From Streptomyces californicus (GTDB taxonomy: Bacteria > Actinomycetota > Actinomycetes > Streptomycetales > Streptomycetaceae), in the NCBI RefSeq assembly GCF_000717645.1, contig NZ_JNZZ01000029.1, positions 1 to 64,000 of the forward strand: 64,000 nucleotides of DNA, written 5' to 3'. The translations under genes were made by a program, and so were the position numbers. The notes beneath the pieces were generated by a model that saw nothing but the letters and a program-made list of their open reading frames with translations, searched no databases and was not told where the DNA came from. This document shows positions 31,587-39,687 of the stretch, one piece after another. Each line of letters begins with the position of its first letter. The first letter of the stretch is position 1.

Positions 31587-32546
31587 ATGGGTGATGTGCT
31601 GGCCGGAATTCATGCCACCTGGGAGTTCGACACCGACGCCGTGCTCATCCGCTTCGAACGGGGCATCCGCGCACCGAAGCTCTTCCAGAGCCTGCGGGAA
31701 CGCCGCATCCCGTATGCGGCGCTGTCGTCGGTGACGCTGACCCCCGGCAAGCGGAACACGGTGGTGCTGCGTGCCGTGCCGAGGGTGGGCGCCGATCCTC
31801 TGGTGGAGGCTGCCGCCGGGCAGCTCAAGGAGGGGTACGACCCGTATCGCCTGGTGCTTCCGGCGGAGCGGGAAGTACTCGCGGAGTACTACGCGGATGA
31901 GCTGCGGACCGTGCTGGACCCGGCGTCCGACGAGCCCGCCGACCGCTTCCTGGTGGCCGCCCCCGAGGCCCCGATGTCCTTCAAGGCGTACGACGGGCGG
32001 GCCGGCTTCGACGGGGATCGGGTCTCCTTCCGGTGGTCGTGGACCGGGGCCTCCAGCGCCAAGTGGAAGGCCGGGGACCAGACCTTCCGGGTGGGGGAAC
32101 TGGCCGGAATCGTATGGCGCTCCCCCGAGGCGCTCGACGGCTATCTGCGGCTGATACCCCGCACGGCCGCCCCGGTCGACCACCGCGCCGGCGGCAGCCT
32201 GGACGACACGCTCGGCCCGGTCGCCGGCGAGGGGGAGACCGGCGGTCCGGCGGCCGGCGAGCCCTCGGCGTCGCGGGCCGCCGACCAGGACCCGGCGGCC
32301 GTGCTGTTCGGGCTGGGGTACGGGCCGGTGCACGAGTCGCTGCCGTTCGCCGCCGCCGTCCTGGAGTCCGTACGCCGGACCCAGCCCGGGTCCGGCGGCC
32401 CGGCCCCGGCCCTGGTGTCCGCCGGGCGGCGCGATCCGGCGGACATCGCGGAGCGGATCCACCACCTCGGGGAGCTGCACCGGGCGGGGCTGGTGACGGA
32501 CGCCGAGTTCAGCGCGAAGAAGGCCGAGCTGCTCTCGGAGCTGTGA
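31587..32546 (+). CDS. DUF4429 protein with C-terminal SHOCT domain
   Basis: The 319-residue protein contains two DUF4429 modules (about 5-105 and 125-195, each with a WxF/FRWSW-type beta region resembling a PH-like fold). A disordered Gly/Ala/Pro linker follows, then a C-terminal SHOCT helix pair (about 285-319, DIAERIHHLGELHRAGLVTDAEF). SHOCT is a short oligomerisation motif found at the ends of many bacterial proteins. No catalytic residues are evident. TACGAT (31574-31579) 7 bp before the ATG at 31587 and the lack of a ribosome-binding site suggest a leaderless transcript. A start at 31539 would lie upstream of this promoter. Confidence 0.82.
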   Translation: MGDVLAGIHATWEFDTDAVLIRFERGIRAPKLFQSLRERRIPYAALSSVTLTPGKRNTVVLRAVPRVGADPLVEAAAGQLKEGYDPYRLVLPAEREVLAEYYADELRTVLDPASDEPADRFLVAAPEAPMSFKAYDGRAGFDGDRVSFRWSWTGASSAKWKAGDQTFRVGELAGIVWRSPEALDGYLRLIPRTAAPVDHRAGGSLDDTLGPVAGEGETGGPAAGEPSASRAADQDPAAVLFGLGYGPVHESLPFAAAVLESVRRTQPGSGGPAPALVSAGRRDPADIAERIHHLGELHRAGLVTDAEFSAKKAELLSEL

Positions 32547-32563
32547 CCCGGCCCTCGGCCCGT

Positions 32564-32670
32564 CCGGTCCCGGCGCGTCGTGGCCCGCCCGGTCCCGGCG
32601 CGTCGACCCCGTGCCCGGGTTGGCGCGGGGACCCAGTGCCCGGGTCGGCGCGGGGACCCCGTACCCGGGT
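32564..32670. repeat. Two families of intergenic direct repeats
   Basis: CCGGTCCCGGCGCGTCG occurs at 32564-32580 and 32589-32605. A 24-bp unit beginning GTGCCCGGGTTGGCGCGG follows at 32611-32634 and 32636-32659, with a truncated third copy to about 32670. They fill the gap between the DUF4429 gene and the histidine kinase promoter. No coding or protein-binding role is evident. Confidence 0.65.
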
Positions 32671-32745
32671 ATGAGACGACCCGGGGACGGTCGGAACCAC
32701 GGTATGACGCCGGGGTGGCCTCGGTCTGCCTAGGCTGACCGGGCC

Positions 32746-34083
32746 ATGTCCACTTCCCCCGCCGGGCCCCCGCCGCCCGCCGACGGCCTGCTGAGCGCCG
32801 CCCGCCGCAATCTGCGCGAGCTGGCCCACGGGCTGTCCCACGCGTCCCATCCGCCCACCCCGCCGCTGGCGAACGCGCCCGAGCGGTGGCAGCGGCTGCT
32901 GCCGCACGCTCTGGTGCTCGCGCTGGCCGCGACCTTCATCCCGGTCACCATCACCGTGCTGACCTCGCAGTACGGCCTGCCGGGCGCACTGGCCGGGGCC
33001 CTCGGGGTGGCTCAGGCCGCCCCGCTGCTGATGCTCGCCCACCGGCCCCTCCAGGCGTGGTGGATCATCTTCCCGGCCGATGTCGTGGGCGCGCTGGTGC
33101 TGCTGGCCCGCGACCCCGGGCAGCACGACAGCTGGCCGTGGCCGCCTCCGGTGCTGATCGCGTACCTCTTCGTGCTGCTGGCCCTCGGCCTGCGCGAGAC
33201 CTGGCGGACCGCCATCGCCGTCTGGGTGATGACGGCCGCGGCGGGGGTGGTGCTCCAGATCGTCGCGTCCTCGGACCGCGACGCGGGCAGCGCCCTGCTG
33301 CTGACGATCCTCGGCGCGGTGGTCCTGGTGATCGGCGGCGTGGTACGGGAGCGGGGTGAGGCGACCCGGCGGCTGGCCGAGCAGGAGACGATCAGCGAGG
33401 AGGAGCGGGCGCGGCGCACGCTGCTGGAGGAGCGGACGCGGATCGCCCGTGAGCTGCACGACGTGGTGGCGCACCACATGTCGGTGATCACCGTGCAGGC
33501 GGACTCGGCGCCGTACCGGATCGCCGGGCTGCCGGAGCCGGCGCGGGAGGAGTTCGCCTCCATCGCGGCGGCGGCCCGGGAGTCGCTGGGCGAGATGCGG
33601 CGGCTGCTGTCGGTCCTGCGCAGCGACGGCTCGGAGGGCGACCGGGCACCGCAGCCGGGTCTGGACCGGCTCCAGCAGCTCGTGGAGGCGACGGTGCGGG
33701 CCGGGCTGCCGGTGAAGTTCTCGCTCGCGGCGGAGCTGGGCGAGGTGCCGCAGGCGGTGGACCTGTCGGCGTACCGGATCGTGCAGGAGGCGTTGGCCAA
33801 TGTGGTGCGGCACGCGCCCGGGGCGCGCACTCAGGTGTCGGTGCGGGCGTCGCGGGGCCGTCTGAACGTGCTGGTGGTCAACGGGCCCGCCCCGGAGCGG
33901 ACTTCGCCGCTGGAGAGCGCCGGCACCGGGCACGGCCTGGTGGGGATGCGGGAGCGCGTACGGTTGACCGGCGGCTCGCTGGACACCGGACCGCTGCCCG
34001 ACGGCGGGTTCCGGGTGGCCGCCCGGATGCCGCTGCCGCCGCCCGACTCCCCTTCCGCACCACCCCTTTCGGAGGATCTGTGA
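32746..34083 (+). CDS. NarL-type sensor histidine kinase
   Basis: The 445-residue membrane kinase has about five or six hydrophobic segments between residues 52 and 200, a linker coil, then a HisKA_3 domain with RIARELHDVVAHHMSV (phospho-acceptor His238). The HATPase_c domain (about 330-430) has the G-box GHGLVGMRERVRLTGGS. The sensor part is almost entirely membrane-embedded with little extracytoplasmic sequence, suggesting detection of a membrane or lipophilic signal. TAGGCT (32731-32736) lies 9 bp before the ATG, so the leader is absent or minimal. The stop overlaps the response regulator start (GTGA), a typical two-component operon. The regulon is unknown. Confidence 0.9.
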   Translation: MSTSPAGPPPPADGLLSAARRNLRELAHGLSHASHPPTPPLANAPERWQRLLPHALVLALAATFIPVTITVLTSQYGLPGALAGALGVAQAAPLLMLAHRPLQAWWIIFPADVVGALVLLARDPGQHDSWPWPPPVLIAYLFVLLALGLRETWRTAIAVWVMTAAAGVVLQIVASSDRDAGSALLLTILGAVVLVIGGVVRERGEATRRLAEQETISEEERARRTLLEERTRIARELHDVVAHHMSVITVQADSAPYRIAGLPEPAREEFASIAAAARESLGEMRRLLSVLRSDGSEGDRAPQPGLDRLQQLVEATVRAGLPVKFSLAAELGEVPQAVDLSAYRIVQEALANVVRHAPGARTQVSVRASRGRLNVLVVNGPAPERTSPLESAGTGHGLVGMRERVRLTGGSLDTGPLPDGGFRVAARMPLPPPDSPSAPPLSEDL

Positions 34084-34769
34084 CCATCCGCGTGATCATC
34101 GTCGACGACCAGGCCATGGTGCGGGCGGGGTTCGCGGCTCTGCTGGCGGCGCAGAGCGACATCGACGTGGTGGGCGAGGCGGCGGACGGCCGCCGGGGCG
34201 TGGACGTCAGCCGCAACCAGCACCCCGACGTGGTGCTGATGGACGTGCGGATGCCGGAGATGGACGGACTGGCCGCCGCGCGCGAGCTGTTGAACCCCCC
34301 GGTGGGGGTGGTCCACCGGCCGAAGGTCCTGATGCTGACGACGTTCGACGTGGACGACTACGTGTACGAGGCGCTGCGCGCGGGCGCCTCCGGGTTCCTG
34401 CTGAAGGACGCGCCGCCCGCCGACCTGATCGCGGCGGTACGGGTGGTGGCGGCCGGGGACGCGCTGCTCGCGCCCTCGGTGACCCGGCGGCTGATCGCGG
34501 ACTTCGCGGCGCAACGGCCCGCCGGGGCGACCCGCACCGGCCAGGCGCTCCGGCTGAACGGGCTGACCCCGCGCGAGAGCGAGGTGCTGGAGCTGATCGC
34601 CCGGGGGTTGTCGAACCAGGAGATCGCGGGGCGGCTGGTGCTGGCGGAGCAGACGGTGAAGACGCACATCGGGCGGGTGCTGGCCAAGCTGGAGCTGCGG
34701 GACCGGGCCCAGGCGGTGATCTTCGCGTACGAGTCGGGTCTGGTGACGCCGGGGGACACGAGGGCGTAG
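34080..34769 (+). CDS. NarL/LuxR-family response regulator
   Basis: The 229-residue protein has an N-terminal receiver (phospho-acceptor Asp55 in VVLMDVRMPEMDG; switch Thr in MLTTFD; Lys in FLLKDAPP) and a C-terminal LuxR-type HTH (about 155-215, LTPRESEVLELIARGLSNQEIA). It starts at GTG 34080, overlapping the kinase stop, so the pair is cotranslated. A DUF1023 hydrolase gene begins 216 bp downstream behind a 15-bp palindrome that could be a target. Confidence 0.92.
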   Translation: MTIRVIIVDDQAMVRAGFAALLAAQSDIDVVGEAADGRRGVDVSRNQHPDVVLMDVRMPEMDGLAAARELLNPPVGVVHRPKVLMLTTFDVDDYVYEALRAGASGFLLKDAPPADLIAAVRVVAAGDALLAPSVTRRLIADFAAQRPAGATRTGQALRLNGLTPRESEVLELIARGLSNQEIAGRLVLAEQTVKTHIGRVLAKLELRDRAQAVIFAYESGLVTPGDTRA

Positions 34770-34906
34770 GGAACCGGCGCAGGCGCCCCGGCCCGGGGAG
34801 GGATTGGCGCAGGGCCTCCCTCGGCCCGGCGGCCCGGGGAGGCGTCGGTGCGGAGGCTTCTCCCCCACCCCCTACTCCGGTATCACCCCGCAGTTGGCTC
34901 CCCGGT

Positions 34907-34921
34907 GTGACGTCGCGTCAC
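34907..34921. promoter_or_regulatory. 15-bp palindrome upstream of the second DUF1023 gene
   Basis: GTGACG, TCG, CGTCAC form a perfect odd dyad about 65 bp before the ATG at 34986. It resembles the GTGATGTCGCTCAC site upstream of the paralogous gene, suggesting a shared regulator, possibly the adjacent NarL-type protein or a Crp-like factor. Confidence 0.45.
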
Positions 34922-34985
34922 CCTCCCTCTTCCTACCTTCCTCCCGGTCGCACCGGTCGGTGCGGATCCGGAGAGGGAGGGAACG

Positions 34986-36227
34986 ATGCGCCGATACGCG
35001 AGGGCTCTGGTCGCGTTCGCACTGGCCGCCGGCACGGTGGCGGGGACCGCGGGCTGGGTTTCGGGGGATGCGCAGCAGGCGCTGACCGGGCCGCCGCCGG
35101 GCAGCGCGCAGTGGCGGGCGGACCGGACGCCGGGCGGCGGGCTGCCCGATCCGGAGCGCGCCACGCCCGGCGAAGTGGCGCAATTCTTCGCCGGGTTGAG
35201 CGCCGCCGAACAACGGCGGCTGGTGGCGCGGCATCCGTCCGTCGTCGGGAATCTCGACGGGGCGCCGCTGGAGCTGCGTTACCGCGCCAACGCCCTGGCC
35301 CTGGCCGCCGAGGACGACCCCCGCTACCGTTCGCTCGCCGCCCCCGGCCGGCGGATCCTCGCCTTCGACCCGCGCGGACGCGGCCAGGTCGCCGAGGTGT
35401 TCGGGGACCTGCGCACCGCGCACCGCGTCTCGGTGGTGGTGCCCGGGTCCGACAACGACGCCGGGACCTTCGACCGGAAGGTCGCCGACCACGGGGCCCC
35501 GGTCGGAATGGCCAGGACCCTGCAGGCGGAGGCCGGCCCGGGGACGGCGGTCGTCGCCTGGGTCGGGTACACCACCCCGGTGGGCGTCGGCATCGACGCG
35601 GCGACCGGCCGCCTCGCACAGGCGGGGGCCGACCGGCTGACCCGGTTCACGGAGGGCCTGACGGCGGACGGGCTGCCCGAGCCCGCCGTGTTCTGCCACA
35701 GCTACGGCTCGGTGGTCTGCGGTCTGGCCGCGCACCGGCTGGCCGTCACCGACCTGGTGGTGCTCGGCTCCCCCGGCATGCGGGCGGACGATGTGGCGGG
35801 GCTGCGGACGAACGCCCGGGTATGGGCGGCGAAGGACCCGACGGACTGGATCGACAACGTGCCGAACGTGCGGTTCGCGGGCCTCGGCCACGGGACGGAC
35901 CCGACCGACCCGGCCTTCGGCGCCCGGCGCGTACCGGCCGACGAGGCCCGGGGCCACGCCGGGTACTTCGCACCGGGGACGGATTCGCTGCGCACCTTCG
36001 TCGCCATCGCGCGGGGGACGGACGCCCCGGGAGGCGCCGGGGCCACGGCGGACGCGCGGGTTCCGGCGGACGTATCGGCACCGACCGACGTACCGGCTTC
36101 GGCTGACGGACAGACTCCGGAGCGCGTACGGGCTTCGGCCGAAGGACCGGCCTCGGAGCGTGCTCGGGCTTCGGAAGACGTGCGGGTTTCGGCCGGCGGG
36201 CGGGTTCGGGAAGGGGCGGTCCGATGA
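34986..36227 (+). CDS. Secreted or anchored DUF1023 alpha/beta hydrolase with disordered tail
   Basis: The 413-residue protein is a paralogue of the hydrolase at 30292-31500. It has an N-terminal hydrophobic segment (about 5-25) followed by RHPSVVGNLDGAPLELRYRAN, then the hydrolase core with CHSYGS (Ser239), VLGSPGMRA, DWIDNVPNVRFAGLGHGTDP and a HAGYF motif carrying the likely catalytic His. The last 70 residues (about 343-413) are a low-complexity Ala/Ser/Asp/Val/Arg tail built from related 6-9-residue repeats. The ATG at 34986 has GGGAGGGAA just upstream. The stop overlaps the ATG of the acyltransferase gene, so the two products may act together at the cell surface. Confidence 0.8.
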   Translation: MRRYARALVAFALAAGTVAGTAGWVSGDAQQALTGPPPGSAQWRADRTPGGGLPDPERATPGEVAQFFAGLSAAEQRRLVARHPSVVGNLDGAPLELRYRANALALAAEDDPRYRSLAAPGRRILAFDPRGRGQVAEVFGDLRTAHRVSVVVPGSDNDAGTFDRKVADHGAPVGMARTLQAEAGPGTAVVAWVGYTTPVGVGIDAATGRLAQAGADRLTRFTEGLTADGLPEPAVFCHSYGSVVCGLAAHRLAVTDLVVLGSPGMRADDVAGLRTNARVWAAKDPTDWIDNVPNVRFAGLGHGTDPTDPAFGARRVPADEARGHAGYFAPGTDSLRTFVAIARGTDAPGGAGATADARVPADVSAPTDVPASADGQTPERVRASAEGPASERARASEDVRVSAGGRVREGAVR

Positions 36228-37456
36228 GCTCCGTACGGGAGAACGCGCGGCGGCTCGCCGCCCGCATCGACGCCTCCACCCCCGCCCACCGCGACCGCGC
36301 CGTCGACGGGCTGCGGGCGGTGGCCCTGCTCGCCGTGCCGCTCGGCCACTGGATGCTCGGCGGATTCCGGCTGGACGCCGACGGCCTGCACAACGCCAGC
36401 CCGCTCACCGTCTTCGGCGGCCTCGCGCCCGCGAGCTGGGTGCTTCAGATGCTGGGGATCTTCTTCCTGGTCGGCGGGTACGCCTCGGTCCTCTCCTACC
36501 GGCGCCGCCCCTCGACCACGGCCGCCTGGCTGGGCGGCCGGCTGGCGCGCCTCGGCCGGCCCGTGCTCGGGGTGACGGCGGTGTGGGCGGTGCTGCTGAC
36601 GGTCCTGTCCTGGCTGGACGTGCCCGGCGACACCCTGCGTACGGCGTCGACGCTGGTGATCCAGCCGCTCTGGTTCGTCGGGGTGTACACCGTGGTCACG
36701 GCCCTCACCCCCGTCTGCGTCACGCTGGCGCGGCGACTCGGCGGCTGGGCGGCGCTGCCCCTGCTCGGGTCGGTCGCGGTGGTGGACTTCCTGCGCTACG
36801 GGCCGTACGCGGATGCGGTGCCGTCCTGGCTGAGCGTGCTCAACATCCTGCCGGGCTGGCTGTTCGCGTATCAGCTCGGTGTGTCGTGGGGCGAGGGGCG
36901 GCTGGGACAGCGCGGGGCCCGGCTGCTGCTGATCGGGGGCGGGGCGCTGTTCGCGGTGCTGCTGCTCGTCTTCCACTACCCGGCGTCGATGGTCGGGGTG
37001 CCGGGCGAGGCGCGGACGAACTCGCATCCGCCGTCGCTGCTGGTGGTGGCGTTGGCGGCGGCGCAGAGCGGGGCGGCGATCCTGCTGCGCGACCGGCTCG
37101 GGCGGCTGCTGCGCAGGCCGCTGCTGTGGGCGCCGGTCGTGGTGGTCAACCTGTCCGCGATGACGATCCTCTGCTGGCACCAGAGCGCGATGCTTGCCGC
37201 CGCCGTGCCGGCCTCGCTGGCGGGGGCCGGGGGCGCGACGGTGGCGGGGCTGACGGCCGCGCCCGAGACGGTGGGCTGGCTGCTGGCCCGGGTCGCGTGG
37301 CTGCCGGTGTTCGCGGGGCTGCTGGTGCTGATCGCCCGGTACGCGCGCCGCTTCGAGGCCCCGTGGCGGACGGGCACCCGCGCCGCCCGCGCCCGCCGCG
37401 CGCTGGCGGGGCTGCTCGCGGCGGGGTTCGCGGTGTTCGCGCTGGGGCTGGCGTGA
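36224..37456 (+). CDS. Acyltransferase 3 family membrane protein
   Basis: The 410-residue protein has about ten membrane helices and the acyltransferase-3 signature near the N-terminus: RAVDGLRAVALLAVPLGHW (about 26-44), with the motif His at about 43. QMLGIFFLVGGYASVLSY and a basic RLARLGRP loop follow. Family members move acetyl or other acyl groups onto sugars, peptidoglycan or antibiotics at the membrane. It is translationally coupled to the preceding DUF1023 hydrolase (ATGA), hinting at matched transfer and removal of an acyl group. That pairing is inference. Confidence 0.85.
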   Translation: MSSVRENARRLAARIDASTPAHRDRAVDGLRAVALLAVPLGHWMLGGFRLDADGLHNASPLTVFGGLAPASWVLQMLGIFFLVGGYASVLSYRRRPSTTAAWLGGRLARLGRPVLGVTAVWAVLLTVLSWLDVPGDTLRTASTLVIQPLWFVGVYTVVTALTPVCVTLARRLGGWAALPLLGSVAVVDFLRYGPYADAVPSWLSVLNILPGWLFAYQLGVSWGEGRLGQRGARLLLIGGGALFAVLLLVFHYPASMVGVPGEARTNSHPPSLLVVALAAAQSGAAILLRDRLGRLLRRPLLWAPVVVVNLSAMTILCWHQSAMLAAAVPASLAGAGGATVAGLTAAPETVGWLLARVAWLPVFAGLLVLIARYARRFEAPWRTGTRAARARRALAGLLAAGFAVFALGLA

Positions 37457-37493
37457 GCGGCGGGGCGCACAGCCGTACCGTGGCACGGTCTGC

Positions 37494-37660
37494 GGGCCGG
37501 GGCGCGGCCCTCGGCACCCCCGGGCCGGGGCGCGGCCTGCGGGGTCCCGGGCCCGGGGCACGGCTTCCGGGCCCGGGGACGGCTTCCGGGCCCGGGCACG
37601 GCGGGCACCCAGGCCGGGGCGCGGCCTGCGGCTCCTCAGGCCGGGGCGCGGCCCGGGGCA
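37494..37660. repeat. Degenerate GC-rich tandem repeats between convergent genes
   Basis: Irregular copies of GGGCCGGGGCGCGGCCTGCGG and GGGCCCGGGGCACGGCTTCC fill most of this convergent gap. Units are about 20-30 bp and contain many CCCGGGCCCGG-like dyads able to form hairpins. They may act as transcription end-points. They are not CRISPR: spacing is irregular and there are no unique spacers. Confidence 0.6.
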
Positions 37661-37683
37661 CATCCGGGCCGTGCCCCTTCCCG

Positions 37684-38702
<1,019 letters not shown>

Positions 38703-38703
<1 letters not shown>

Positions 38704-39215
38704 CAGGCGCTGTGCCTCTCCGGCGCCAGGCGGGCGCCCGCATAGAACTCGATCTTGTGGTCGAGGACGGCGAGGGTGTCGTGGAGCTCCGCGATCCGCG
38801 CGATCACGTCGCGGCGGGTCGCCTCCAGCAGCTCCTGCCGTGCCTCGAAGGTGGACTCGCCCTCGCGCAGCAGCTCCGCGTACCGCACCATGTCGGCGAC
38901 GGGCATCCCGGTCAGCCGCAGCTTGCCGACGAAGACCAGCCAGTCGAGGTCGCGGTTGCTGAAGCGGCGCTGCCCGGTGTGCGAGCGGTCCACGTGGGGC
39001 ATGAGCCCGATCCGCTCGTACCAGCGCAGGGTGTGCGCGGTGAGCCCGGTGTACGCGACGACCTCACTGATCGTGTAGCTGTCCCGGCCCGTGGGGCGGG
39101 GGTGCGGCTCCGGGGCGGCCCGGCAGGCGTCCACTCCCGACGCGGTCCCCGGTGAGGGCCGTGCCGGTGCGGTCGTCGCGGGGGTGCTCCGGGAGGTTCC
39201 GTCGATCACCGTCAT
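38703..39215 (-). CDS. MerR-family regulator of the adjacent aldo/keto reductase
   Basis: The 170-residue protein has a disordered N-terminus of about 45 residues, a MerR winged helix (TISEVVAYTGLTAHTLRWYERIGLM, then HTGQRRFSNRDL), and a long dimerisation helix (about 100-160). There is no Cys metal site, so it should sense a small molecule, not a metal ion. A GTG three codons earlier (39224) overlaps the -10 box, so ATG 39215 is the likely start. It is 7 bp after TAGCGT and probably leaderless. The promoter has the 19-bp spacer and central dyad that MerR-type activators remodel, so the operon is autoregulated. Confidence 0.88.
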
Positions 39216-39222
39216 GGCCTCC

Positions 39223-39253
39223 ACGCTAGATCCTTGGAGTGCACTCGAAGCAA
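39223..39253 (-). promoter_or_regulatory. MerR-type promoter with 19-bp spacer and dyad
   Basis: On the minus strand TTGCTT (39253-39248) and TAGCGT (39228-39223) are 19 bp apart, the over-long spacing typical of MerR-controlled promoters. The dyad GAGTGCACTC (39246-39237) extends, with one mismatch, to CTT and AAG arms (39250-39233). Confidence 0.78.
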
Positions 39254-39332
39254 GCGGAACCGGCGGGGCGCCCCCGGGATCCGCCCTGCGGCCGATCGCA
39301 CCTTCAATGCCTGGTATGCACTGAATGCCCGA

Positions 39333-39360
39333 GATGAAGGATTGTTCATCCTGTCTTCAT
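39333..39360. promoter_or_regulatory. 11-bp-periodic TTCAT repeats upstream of the acid-tailed protein
   Basis: TTCAT at 39345-39349 and 39356-39360 are exactly 11 bp apart, the geometry of OmpR/PhoP-type sites. The first repeat, GTTCATC, is one base from the GTTCACC core of Streptomyces PHO boxes. GATGAA (39333-39338) is also the inverted complement of TTCATC (39345-39350). Likely target of the OmpR-type regulator encoded 1.8 kb downstream or of PhoP. Confidence 0.5.
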
Positions 39361-39393
39361 GTGCGGACCGGGCGGAGCCGTCAAGGTGAACGC

Positions 39394-39687
39394 ATGGCTT
39401 TCTCACCTCGTCTGGCGGCCCTGGCAGCCGTCGTCGCCGTGCCGCTCGGCATAGCGGCCACCAGCTATGCCATGACCGACACCTCGGAGGCGCCGAAGGT
39501 GCCGCCCGCCGTCCATCTGGAGGAGAGCCCGCGCTCCACTCCGCCGCCGGGCGGGGACCCCTCCCCGGGCGGCACGCCGACGCCGGGCGGCTCCGCAGGC
39601 CCCTCCCGCACCACGGACGGCTCCGTCGTGCCGGGCCCCTCGGCGGCCGACGACGATGACGACGACGACGTCGGTGATGACGGTTAG
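39394..39687 (+). CDS. Small secreted or anchored protein with poly-Asp tail
   Basis: The 97-residue protein has a hydrophobic N-terminal segment (about 7-25, LAALAAVVAVPLGIAA) suggesting export. The middle is Pro/Gly/Ser/Thr-rich and low in complexity (about 40-82), and the end is almost purely acidic, with seven Asp in a row and then VGDDG. Proteins like this, called small hydrophilic protein, are found just upstream of sensor kinases in Streptomyces. The acidic tail could bind divalent cations and feed the kinase, but that is a guess. AAGGTG precedes the ATG at 39394. It overlaps the kinase gene by 11 bp. Confidence 0.7.
   Translation: MAFSPRLAALAAVVAVPLGIAATSYAMTDTSEAPKVPPAVHLEESPRSTPPPGGDPSPGGTPTPGGSAGPSRTTDGSVVPGPSAADDDDDDDVGDDG

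Noticed and set aside
37494..37660. Possible CRISPR array
   Set aside because: Repeat units are irregular, overlapping and GC-only, with no constant-length unique spacers and no cas genes nearby.
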